From contig CAXBES010000001.1 of the NCBI GenBank assembly GCA_963974915.1, positions 340,430 through 404,429 of the forward strand: a DNA stretch of 64,000 nt, read 5' to 3'. The stretch is from CAXBES01 sp963974915 (GTDB lineage: Bacteria; Bacteroidota; Bacteroidia; Flavobacteriales; Flavobacteriaceae). Under the pieces are notes generated by a model, which was not told the origin of the DNA, made no database searches, and worked only from the letters and a program-made list of their open reading frames with translations. Made by a program: the position numbers and the translations under genes. Shown here one piece after another: positions 1-7,222 of the stretch. Each line of letters opens with the position of its first letter. Position 1 is the stretch's first letter.

Positions 1-267
1 ACCGGAGAATACACAAACAGCGAAAACCTGAAGGTACATCCGCGTATGAAAGAATTGTATAAGTTCTTTAAGTATAATGGCAAAGTTGTGGATATTACAG
101 ACTTCAATCCCAATATCTTAGATATTTTCTCACGAGAGGTACTTCATAAAATTGAAGAAGGCGAAGAAGGATGGGAAGAAATGCTACCACAAGGTGTTTC
201 CGAGATCATTAAAGAAAAGTCATTATTTAGCTGTTCATCCAATAAAAAGGTAGATGTAAAGAATTAA
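1..267 (+). CDS. C-terminal fragment of an unrecognised protein (cut by window edge)
   Basis: The reading frame is open from base 1 to the TAA at 265-267, so the ATG at 46 is probably internal and the gene begins before the window. The visible 88 residues are soluble and mostly charged, with no membrane segment or signal. A cluster of aromatic residues (LYKFFKYNG) is followed by an acidic helix-like stretch (EEGEEGWEEMLP) and a conserved-looking end (EIIKEKSLFSC). I do not recognise the family with confidence and assign no function. The gene converges on the peroxiredoxin gene and their ends overlap by a few bases. Confidence 0.6.
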   Translation, partial: TGEYTNSENLKVHPRMKELYKFFKYNGKVVDITDFNPNILDIFSREVLHKIEEGEEGWEEMLPQGVSEIIKEKSLFSCSSNKKVDVKN

Positions 268-716
268 TCCAGTATCTGCGAAGCGTGTACTTTGCTTTTT
301 ACTTTATCAATTACTTTTTCAATAATTCCTTTCTCATTGATAACAAAAGTTGTTCGGTGTATCCCGTCATACTCACGCCCCATGAACTTTTTTGGTCCCC
401 AAACTCCGAATGCATTTATTATTTCTTTCTCGGTATCGGCTAAAAGCGGGTATTTAAATCCGTATTTATTCTGAAAGTTTTTCTGTTTACGCTCTGTATC
501 TGCGCTTACACCCAAAATCTCATAGCCCGCTTTCTGCAATTCGGTATAGTGGTCATTTAAATTACACGCCTCTACCGTGCATGTTGGTGTATTTGCAGCA
601 GGGTAGAAAAAAACCACCAGCTTCTTCCCTTTGTAATCTTTTAACTGTCTTAATGTACCGTCTTGGTCTACCGATTGAAAATCTGGTGCCTTATCTCCTA
701 CTTTTAATGTGTTCAT
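264..716 (-). CDS. bcp: thioredoxin-dependent thiol peroxidase (Bcp/PrxQ peroxiredoxin)
   Basis: Reduces hydroperoxides in the cytoplasm, normally using thioredoxin as electron donor. The 150-residue length fits the family. The N terminus GDKAPDF is the usual AhpC/TSA start. The motif TPTCTVEAC gives the peroxidatic cysteine at residue 46 and the resolving cysteine five residues later at 51, the spacing of atypical 2-Cys PrxQ proteins. A later conserved arginine lies in the HRTTFVI segment. It is transcribed away from nth with only about 30 bases between the two starts, so the two promoters are tightly packed. The pairing of peroxide removal with base-excision repair is suggestive but may be coincidence. 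Confidence 0.93.
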   Translation of the reverse strand: MNTLKVGDKAPDFQSVDQDGTLRQLKDYKGKKLVVFFYPAANTPTCTVEACNLNDHYTELQKAGYEILGVSADTERKQKNFQNKYGFKYPLLADTEKEIINAFGVWGPKKFMGREYDGIHRTTFVINEKGIIEKVIDKVKSKVHASQILD

Positions 717-722
717 TTATCT

Positions 723-730
723 TACTTTTG
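723..730 (+). promoter_or_regulatory. Bacteroidota -7 promoter box for nth
   Basis: TACTTTTG matches the TAnnTTTG element used by the primary sigma factor in this phylum. It lies 16 bases before the nth ATG, which implies a leader of about ten bases. Confidence 0.55.
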
Positions 731-746
731 TGTAAAAATAGATAAA

Positions 747-1403
747 ATGACCAAGCAAGAAAAGGTAGATTTCGTTATTGAAACGTTAAATAGGCTATAT
801 CCTGAAATTCCTATTCCATTGGATCATAAAGATCCGTATACCTTATTAATTGCAGTCCTCTTATCTGCTCAAAGTACAGATGTTAGGGTCAATAAAATTA
901 CACCTATCCTTTTCAATATAGCAGATAATCCCTACGCTATGGTAAAATTGTCGGTTGAAGAAATTAGAGATATCATAAAGCCGGTAGGCTTATCTCCAAT
1001 GAAATCTAAAGGTATTCACGGCTTATCTAAAATTCTGATCGAAAAATACAACGGCAAAGTACCGGCTAGTTTTGAAGCTTTAGAAGCACTCCCAGCCGTT
1101 GGACATAAAACTGCCAGTGTAGTGATGTCTCAAGCCTTTAATATTCCGGCATTCCCGGTAGATACGCATATACATAGGTTAATGTATAGATGGGGTTTTA
1201 GCAATGGAAAGAATGTAGTCCAAACCGAAAAAGACGCAAAACGATTATTTCCAAAAGAACTATGGAACGATCTGCATTTACAAATTATATGGTATGCCAG
1301 ACATTACTCACCGGCCAGAGGGTGGGATCTGGAAAAAGATGTGATAACAAAAACTATAGGAAGAAAGACCGTACTAGCAGATTACTATAAGAAAAAGAAA
1401 TAG
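747..1403 (+). CDS. nth: endonuclease III-like DNA glycosylase lacking the Fe-S cluster cysteines
   Basis: A bifunctional DNA glycosylase/AP lyase that removes oxidised pyrimidines during base excision repair. The helix-hairpin-helix motif LPAVGHKTAS contains the catalytic lysine (K121), and the catalytic aspartate lies in VDTHIHR (D139). The length of 218 residues is normal. The usual C-terminal loop C-x6-C-x2-C-x5-C that binds a [4Fe-4S] cluster is absent. In its place is HYSPARGWDLEKDVITKTIGRK, and the whole protein contains no cysteine. The fold and catalytic residues are intact, so I expect an active, cluster-free enzyme. It has its own -7 box just upstream. Confidence 0.88.
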   Translation: MTKQEKVDFVIETLNRLYPEIPIPLDHKDPYTLLIAVLLSAQSTDVRVNKITPILFNIADNPYAMVKLSVEEIRDIIKPVGLSPMKSKGIHGLSKILIEKYNGKVPASFEALEALPAVGHKTASVVMSQAFNIPAFPVDTHIHRLMYRWGFSNGKNVVQTEKDAKRLFPKELWNDLHLQIIWYARHYSPARGWDLEKDVITKTIGRKTVLADYYKKKK

Positions 1404-1513
1404 GGTAAAACTTAAAAATAACCTTCACACAAGTTGTTGAGATTAACGATAACTTACTCCCGGACTGTGCGAGATAAAGAATATTCTGCGCCTAGAAGGC
1501 TTCAGATATTAAA

Positions 1514-1541
1514 GAAAAAACCCTCCGAATTAACGGAGGGT
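1514..1541 (-). terminator. intrinsic terminator of the sigma factor/small gene unit
   Basis: Stem ACCCTCCG/CGGAGGGT (1520-1527 with 1534-1541) with a run of T on the minus strand. It lies directly behind the 50-residue gene and ends leftward transcription. Confidence 0.75.
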
Positions 1542-1548
1542 TCAAAGT

Positions 1549-1701
1549 TTAGTTTAGAAGTGCTTCAAACTTCAATTTATTATAATCTATAACACTTAAA
1601 GCCTTAGAGTAATCAAGAAGAAACCTTATTGTTTCATCTTTCGGGAGCATATCTTTTTTCACGGGCTCCGTACGTGAGGTTTCAGAGTACATTTTTTGCA
1701 T
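1549..1701 (-). CDS. small conserved-looking protein (50 aa) downstream of the ECF sigma factor
   Basis: Reads MQKMYSETSRTEP, then KKDMLPKDETIRFLLDYSK and ends in KFEALLN. It is soluble with no signal peptide or membrane segment. It lies 58 bases downstream of the sigma factor gene on the same strand and is followed at once by a strong terminator, which supports a real two-gene transcript. The amphipathic C-terminal half could be a short helix-turn-helix or a protein-binding helix. Its position suggests a role linked to the sigma factor, such as a small modulator, but nothing in the sequence proves this. Confidence 0.6.
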   Translation of the reverse strand: MQKMYSETSRTEPVKKDMLPKDETIRFLLDYSKALSVIDYNKLKFEALLN

Positions 1702-1759
1702 AGAACGTTATTTTGAGGTTAATCTTTTCTAATAACGTCGCAAAAAATTGTTTATTGTA

Positions 1760-2344
1760 TCAATTTGTCAATATAATATTATGTTTATCAATCACTTTGC
1801 GTAAATTGATCAATGCGTAACGCATTCTTCCTAACGCAGTATTAATACTAACTCCTGTTTGTTCGCTAATCTCTTTAAAACTCATATCCTTGTAAATACG
1901 CATCATCAAGACCTCTTTTTGGTCTTCGGGCAACTCTTCGATTAGACGTCTAACATCGCTTTCTACCTGACCTTTAATCATAGTCTTTTCTGCATTTAAA
2001 GAAGAGTCTGAAAGGACAGAAAAAATATTAAAATCCCCGCTATTTTCAAATTTCGGCATTCTATTATTCTTTCTAAAGTGGTCAATTACAAGATTGTGGG
2101 CAATTCGCATTACCCAGGGAAGAAATTTTCCTTCTTCATTATATGCTCCTCTCTTTAAAGTGTTAATTACTTTAATAAAAGTATCCTGGAAAATATCTTC
2201 AGATACATCCCGATCAAAAACTTTGGAATAGATAAAGCTATAAATTCTTTGCTTGTGGCGAGTTATAAGTTCGCAAAGAGCTGTTTCATTGCCATTCATG
2301 TACGCGCTAACAAGTACCGCATCTGTATTCGTGCTTTGCTTCAT
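1760..2344 (-). CDS. ECF-type RNA polymerase sigma factor (sigma-70 family)
   Basis: A 194-residue extracytoplasmic-function sigma factor. Region 2 is visible at about residues 45-95 (DVSEDIFQDTFIKVINTL, then LPWVMRIAHNLVIDHFRK), which binds the promoter -10 region and core polymerase. Region 4 is at about residues 135-185 (LPEDQKEVLMMRIYKDMSFKEISEQ, then the recognition helix VSINTALGRMRYA), which binds the -35 region. No anti-sigma factor with a membrane segment follows; the only downstream gene is the 50-residue ORF. It resembles the stand-alone flavobacterial SigW/RpoE-like factors. The start ATG is followed by a polar tail typical of the family. Confidence 0.9.
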   Translation of the reverse strand: MKQSTNTDAVLVSAYMNGNETALCELITRHKQRIYSFIYSKVFDRDVSEDIFQDTFIKVINTLKRGAYNEEGKFLPWVMRIAHNLVIDHFRKNNRMPKFENSGDFNIFSVLSDSSLNAEKTMIKGQVESDVRRLIEELPEDQKEVLMMRIYKDMSFKEISEQTGVSINTALGRMRYALINLRKVIDKHNIILTN

Positions 2345-2559
2345 ATCAATACTTTTTAAAAATAAACAACTAATAAATTTGGCTGTTTAGCTGCTATGTT
2401 CAAATTTTAAAAGTAATAATATGCTATAGGCAATAATTTTTATAAATGACGTTAGGGCTGTAAATATAACAACAAAGAGATTACAAATGCAAAAAAAAGT
2501 TAATATTTTCTTTAAAAAATTATAATAAAGTCAAATGTGCAATCCCAAAATCAATGTAG

Positions 2560-2567
2560 TATCTTTG
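2560..2567 (+). promoter_or_regulatory. -7 promoter box of uvrA
   Basis: TATCTTTG matches TAnnTTTG exactly. It ends only 17 bases before the TTG start codon, so transcription probably begins about ten bases before translation. Confidence 0.65.
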
Positions 2568-2584
2568 CAAAATTCTACTAAAAA

Positions 2585-5371
2585 TTGATACGTTTGGACA
2601 CCAAAACTTTAGATACTAAAAACAACATACTTATTAATGGTGCGAAGCTGCATAATTTAAAGAATATAGACGTTACCATACCCAGAAATAAGTTGGTGGT
2701 AATTACCGGCTTATCCGGTAGCGGCAAGTCTAGCCTGGCTTTCGACACGCTTTATGCTGAAGGACAACGCAGATATGTTGAAAGTCTTTCATCGTATGCC
2801 AGACAATTTCTGGGTAGATTAAATAAGCCTAAAGTAGACTCTATTAAAGGTATATCGCCGGCTATTGCCATTGAACAAAAAGTAAATGCTACAAACCCGC
2901 GATCTACGGTAGGAACTTCTACCGAAATATACGATTACCTAAAACTACTTTTTACAAGGATAGGTAAGATATATAGCCCTGTTTCGGGTAAAGAAGTTAA
3001 AAAAGACACTGTTACCGATGTCATTAATTTTATAAAAACTTTTTCTGAAGGCAATAAATTACTCCTCCTCGCGCCTATACATCTTGAAGAAGGCAGAACT
3101 ATGGAGAACAAGCTTCAGGCATTGGCACAACAAGGATACGCCAGAGTGAAAGTGAAAAATGAAGTTATTAGGATAGACGAATTAAAGAAAAAAGGTCTTC
3201 CGAAGAAAATACAATTAGTTATAGATCGTGTGATCACCAAAGATGACGATGATTTTTATAACAGACTGGCGGATGCCATACAAGTAGCTTTCTTTGAAGG
3301 GAAAGGTGAATTGTACATCGAAGACCTTTCCGAAGAAAAAATAACCGAATTTAACAATCGCTTTGAAGCCGACGGAATGCTATTTATGGAGCCGAATGTG
3401 CATTTATTTAGCTTTAACAACCCTTACGGAGCCTGCCCTACCTGTGAAGGATATGGCGACGTAATAGGTATAGACACAGATCTGGTAATTCCGAATACTG
3501 CTTTGTCCATTTATGAAAACGCAATTTTTCCCTGGCGAGGCGAGAGTATGAGTTGGTATCGCGATCAATTAGTGAATAATGCATATAAATTTGATTTCCC
3601 AATTCATAAACCATGGTTTGAACTTACCGAAGCACAAAAACAATTAGTTTGGGAAGGCAATAGTTATTTTGAAGGTTTAAATAGCTTCTTCTCCTTTCTG
3701 GAATCCAAAAGTTATAAAATTCAGAATCGGGTAATGCTTTCACGCTATCGTGGGAAAACCAGGTGTAGTACCTGCAAAGGAAAACGATTACGTCCGGAGG
3801 CGGGTTATGTAAAGATCAATAATGTATCTATACAGGAGTTGGTTGAACTACCCCTGGACGAAGTAGCTAAATTTTTCGCAGATCTAAAACTAAATGAATA
3901 CGATGAAAAGATCGCAAAACGCTTACTTCTGGAAATCAACAACCGATTATCGTTTTTAATGGATGTTGGTTTAAGCTATCTAACCTTAAACAGGAAATCG
4001 AATACCTTATCTGGAGGGGAATCACAACGAATAAATCTGGCAACCTCGCTGGGAAGCAGTTTAGTTGGATCCATGTATATCTTAGATGAACCCAGTATTG
4101 GTCTGCACCCTAAAGACACCGAACGTCTTATAGATGTATTAAAATCGTTACGTGATCTTGGGAATACCGTGATCGTTGTTGAGCATGATGAGGATATCAT
4201 GAAAGCCGCAGATGAGATAATTGACATTGGGCCCGAAGCCGGAACATTTGGCGGAGAAGTTATGGCAGCAGGCACCTATGATGATATTTTAAAATCTGAT
4301 ACACTAACAGCGGGGTATCTAAATGGTACTTTAGAAATTGAAGTTCCAAAAAAACGTCGTGATTCTAAAGAACAAATCCACATTAAAGGAGCGCGGCATA
4401 ACAATTTGAAAAACGTTGACGCTACTTTTCCGTTAGGTGCATTTACTGCTGTTACGGGAGTTTCGGGAAGTGGAAAAAGTAGTCTTGTTAGAAAAATATT
4501 GTATCCTGCCATGCTTCGTGAAATTGGAGGTTATGGAGAAAAACCCGGACAATTCACAGGTCTTGAAGGGAATTTTAAGAATATTAAAAATATCGAATTT
4601 ATCGATCAAAACCCTATTGGGCGTTCTAGTAGATCGAATCCTGTCACCTATATTAAGGCATACGATGATATTCGAAACTTATTTGCTTCTCAAAAACTCT
4701 CTGATATTAGAGGATACAAAGCAAAACACTTCAGTTTTAATGTAGATGGTGGACGCTGTGAAACCTGTAAAGGAGAAGGAGAAGTGACCATAGAAATGCA
4801 GTTTATGGCAGATGTACACCTGGAATGTGATACCTGTAACGGTAAACGCTTCAAAAAGGAAGTATTAGAAGTTAAATTTCAGGATAAAAATATTGACGAC
4901 ATTCTTACGATGACAGTAGATGATGCCATTGCATTCTTTGAGTTGCATGAGGAAAAGAAAATTACCAACAAACTACAACCCTTACAGGATGTAGGACTTG
5001 GTTATGTGCAATTGGGGCAAAGTTCATCTACACTCTCGGGAGGTGAAGCGCAGCGTATAAAATTAGCGTCATTTTTAGTAAAAGGAACCACCAAAGATAA
5101 GACCTTATTTATATTTGATGAACCAACAACAGGATTGCATTTCCACGATATTAAAAAACTCTTAGCTTCTTTCTACGCCTTATTGGACAAAGGTCATACC
5201 GTAGTCGTGGTTGAACATAATCTAGACCTCATTAAATGTGCCGATTATATTATTGATCTCGGACCCGAAGGAGGAAATAAAGGTGGAGAAGTTGTTGCGC
5301 AAGGAACTCCCGAAGAGATAGTTGACAATAAGAACTCCTACACTGCACAATATTTAAAGGATAAAATTTAG
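2585..5371 (+). CDS. uvrA: excinuclease ABC subunit A (UvrA)
   Basis: Damage-recognition ATPase of nucleotide excision repair, acting as a dimer with UvrB. Its 928 residues hold two ABC ATPase halves. The first Walker A (GLSGSGKSS) is near residue 42 and the first signature (LSGGESQRI) near 475; the second Walker A (GVSGSGKSS) is near 625 and the second signature (LSGGEAQRI) near 820, followed by FIFDEPTTGLH. Zinc-finger pairs are CPTC/CSTC in the first half and CETC/CDTC in the second. The start is a TTG; an in-frame stop lies just upstream and no ATG is near, so the start is fixed by the -7 box and the stop. The unusually short leader may affect initiation. Confidence 0.95.
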   Translation: MIRLDTKTLDTKNNILINGAKLHNLKNIDVTIPRNKLVVITGLSGSGKSSLAFDTLYAEGQRRYVESLSSYARQFLGRLNKPKVDSIKGISPAIAIEQKVNATNPRSTVGTSTEIYDYLKLLFTRIGKIYSPVSGKEVKKDTVTDVINFIKTFSEGNKLLLLAPIHLEEGRTMENKLQALAQQGYARVKVKNEVIRIDELKKKGLPKKIQLVIDRVITKDDDDFYNRLADAIQVAFFEGKGELYIEDLSEEKITEFNNRFEADGMLFMEPNVHLFSFNNPYGACPTCEGYGDVIGIDTDLVIPNTALSIYENAIFPWRGESMSWYRDQLVNNAYKFDFPIHKPWFELTEAQKQLVWEGNSYFEGLNSFFSFLESKSYKIQNRVMLSRYRGKTRCSTCKGKRLRPEAGYVKINNVSIQELVELPLDEVAKFFADLKLNEYDEKIAKRLLLEINNRLSFLMDVGLSYLTLNRKSNTLSGGESQRINLATSLGSSLVGSMYILDEPSIGLHPKDTERLIDVLKSLRDLGNTVIVVEHDEDIMKAADEIIDIGPEAGTFGGEVMAAGTYDDILKSDTLTAGYLNGTLEIEVPKKRRDSKEQIHIKGARHNNLKNVDATFPLGAFTAVTGVSGSGKSSLVRKILYPAMLREIGGYGEKPGQFTGLEGNFKNIKNIEFIDQNPIGRSSRSNPVTYIKAYDDIRNLFASQKLSDIRGYKAKHFSFNVDGGRCETCKGEGEVTIEMQFMADVHLECDTCNGKRFKKEVLEVKFQDKNIDDILTMTVDDAIAFFELHEEKKITNKLQPLQDVGLGYVQLGQSSSTLSGGEAQRIKLASFLVKGTTKDKTLFIFDEPTTGLHFHDIKKLLASFYALLDKGHTVVVVEHNLDLIKCADYIIDLGPEGGNKGGEVVAQGTPEEIVDNKNSYTAQYLKDKI

Positions 5372-5596
5372 TCTTTAACAAGGATTTACACCTCCTTTCT
5401 GCTATTAGATCGAAACACCCTCTATGTTAATTGCTTCGGAAGAATTAGAAGCTGTAATGTGTATTTAAATCGATAAATCCAAAAAGTTGGCACGATGATT
5501 GGTATTTATACAATGAGATTGAAAATGAAGATGACATAAAGATTAGAATAAGAAAAAGAAGAATTATATAAGTTTTTGGTTGGTTAGTTTTTTTAG

Positions 5597-5635
5597 AATC
5601 CGCCGTACCGGTAAAATGGTTTCGGCGGATTTTTT
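5597..5635 (+). terminator. intrinsic terminator
   Basis: Stem AATCCGCCG/CGGCGGATT (5597-5605 with 5623-5631) followed by a T run. It probably ends transcripts from uvrA and the remnant region. Confidence 0.8.
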
Positions 5636-5726
5636 CATACTGAAATAGCTTCCCTTCATATGAAATTATAATTCGATATTACGCCTTCCCTCTCTTAACC
5701 CTTATAAATACGTGGTTTTTAATTTT

Positions 5727-5741
5727 TGGCACGGTCGTTGT
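5727..5741 (+). promoter_or_regulatory. candidate sigma-54 (RpoN) promoter
   Basis: TGGCACGGTCGTTGT fits the -24/-12 consensus TGGCAC-N5-TTGC, with the GG and TTG cores in correct spacing. It lies about 64 bases before the start of the basic repeat protein. No TAnnTTTG box is seen in that interval. This implies activator-dependent expression, but the activator is not in the window. Confidence 0.55.
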
Positions 5742-5804
5742 AATTACATAATCGTATCTCGCTGACCAAAAAATTAAAGCAAGTACAACTTAAACTTTAC
5801 AGTT

Positions 5805-7154
5805 ATGAAAAAATTAGCAATAGCATTAGTAGGGATCTTCCTGATCAGTTTTTCAGCGAAAGCAACACCGGTTGCTTCAGAAGATTATAACCCAAATCGT
5901 TACGATGGAAAAGCGTATATATTTATTGAAGGAGGCGTAGAATTTTCAATTTTTCCTGATGGTCAGTTTGATTTTGCCTATGTTGGACCGGTAAACGGAA
6001 CTGAAGTAACTATCAGTGCTCCCGGCGTGAACGTAAGTTTTAACTCAGGTTACGATTACGATATGTATGTTCAATACGATGATTATGGAGCCGTTTTACA
6101 AGTCGAAGATGTTCCTATTTATTACGATGAATACGGAAGAATTACCCAGGCAGGATCTGTAGATATTCAGTATAATGACAGACGTATTGTTCGTGTAGGT
6201 GGCTTATATATTAATTATGACCACTACGGATACTATAGAGGATATACAGGGTATATAAATGTTTACAACAGATTTTATGTACCACGTCCATGGCATGTTT
6301 TTTATGTAAGACCGGTCTTTGCGAGCTGTATAGTTTACGATTTCCCTTACAGAAGATATTATACTCCGGTTCGATATAGTTATCATCATCATAGAAACTA
6401 TTATAAGAACAGACATAATGTTGCGTACTCGAACGCCAGACGTAGTTTTCATAGACCCGGAAGTCGTATTCACTATAAGGGTGGAAGAACAACGGTAAAC
6501 AAAAGTTATAATCCGAACCGTAGAAATACGATGATCGCTCAAAGTGGAAGAAGAGATAATGCTTCAAATTCACGTGGAGTCGCAAAAGCGAATAACCGAG
6601 GAACGGCTAAAACAAGTACTACCAGAGGTGTCGCTAAGAAGGACGATCGTGGAACTGCGAGAAATGGAAAAACAAGCAGAGCAACAAGTTCACGTGGGGT
6701 AGCTAAAAAAGATGATCGTGGAACCGCGAGAAATGGAAACACAAGCAGAGCAACAAGTTCACGTGGTGTGGCTAAAAAAGACACCAGAGCTACTGCGAGA
6801 AAGTCAAACGGAAACAGAACTGCATCCACTCGTGGAATTGCAAATAGAACAGACAGAAGTGTAGTTAAAAAGACTAGTAGAACTTCATCTAATAACCGGA
6901 AGACTGTTAGAAAGAGCAGCTCTAGAAAAACAGTTGCCAGAAGTAGTACGCCGCGAAAAGCGACAACTACTCGTCCGCAGCAAAAGAGAAGCACTGCTTC
7001 TAGAAGTTCCGGTAGTAGCGCAAAAAGAACTACTGCAAAAAGAACACAGAAAGCTACGGCAAAAAGAAGTACAAATACAAGAACAAAATCGGTTAGCCGA
7101 AGTGGATCTACCAAGTCCCGGGCTAATACCTCAAGTAGAGGAAGAGGAAATTAA
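5805..7154 (+). CDS. secreted protein with Tyr/Asp-rich N-terminal half and Lys/Arg/Ser/Thr-rich repeat tail
   Basis: Residues 1-20 (MKKLAIALVGIFLISFSAKA) are a signal peptide, so the protein is exported. Residues about 25-200 are rich in Tyr, Asp and Gly (YDDYG, YDEYG, YDHYGYY), ending in a Tyr/His/Arg stretch. From about 205 to 449 the protein is strongly basic and resembles histone-H1 tails in composition, with near-identical 23-residue units built on SRGVAKKDDRGTARNG. I do not recognise the family. A very basic exported tail could bind nucleic acid, polysaccharide or outer-membrane lipids; this is guesswork. The upstream -24/-12 element suggests conditional expression. A terminator follows. 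Confidence 0.75.
   Translation: MKKLAIALVGIFLISFSAKATPVASEDYNPNRYDGKAYIFIEGGVEFSIFPDGQFDFAYVGPVNGTEVTISAPGVNVSFNSGYDYDMYVQYDDYGAVLQVEDVPIYYDEYGRITQAGSVDIQYNDRRIVRVGGLYINYDHYGYYRGYTGYINVYNRFYVPRPWHVFYVRPVFASCIVYDFPYRRYYTPVRYSYHHHRNYYKNRHNVAYSNARRSFHRPGSRIHYKGGRTTVNKSYNPNRRNTMIAQSGRRDNASNSRGVAKANNRGTAKTSTTRGVAKKDDRGTARNGKTSRATSSRGVAKKDDRGTARNGNTSRATSSRGVAKKDTRATARKSNGNRTASTRGIANRTDRSVVKKTSRTSSNNRKTVRKSSSRKTVARSSTPRKATTTRPQQKRSTASRSSGSSAKRTTAKRTQKATAKRSTNTRTKSVSRSGSTKSRANTSSRGRGN
6620..6800 (+). repeat. in-frame tandem repeat, 69-base period
   Basis: Two nearly identical 69-base units plus partial flanking units encode SRGVAKKDDRGTARNG-type 23-residue repeats. The near identity at DNA level suggests recent slippage or unequal recombination. 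Confidence 0.75.
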
Positions 7155-7174
7155 GATTTTTGGTTGGTTAGTTA

Positions 7175-7213
7175 GAAACCCCTGTTAGGCATCTTGTCTG
7201 GCGGGGTTTCGCT
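7175..7213 (+). terminator. intrinsic terminator between convergent genes
   Basis: Stem GAAACCCC/GGGGTTTC (7175-7182 with 7203-7210) with a T-rich end. It separates the basic repeat protein from the leftward glycosyltransferase gene. Confidence 0.7.
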
Positions 7214-7222
7214 TTTATGTAC

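Larger units (their letters stand above)
5372..5804. other. 433-base intergenic region with gene remnant, terminator and sigma-54-type promoter
   Basis: Three things are visible. First, about 5480-5572 is a short open stretch (reading DDWYLYNEIENEDDIKIR, then RKRRII and stop) without a usable start, which looks like the tail of a lost gene. Second, a strong terminator lies at 5597-5635. Third, a -24/-12 promoter lies at 5727-5741. The 17 bases TTTTTGGTTGGTTAGTT at 5573-5589 recur exactly at 7157-7173 after the next gene, also just before a terminator. Confidence 0.5.

Noticed and set aside
1404..1548. tRNA or structured RNA after nth
   Set aside because: I found no cloverleaf or known RNA motif; only the terminator hairpin is convincing.
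3976..4512. Minus-strand frames inside uvrA
   Set aside because: They lie within conserved ABC ATPase coding sequence and have no signals of their own.
6204..7114. Long minus-strand frames opposite the basic repeat protein
   Set aside because: They are shadows of a Lys/Arg/Ser-biased coding sequence and give hydrophobic, low-complexity translations without start signals.
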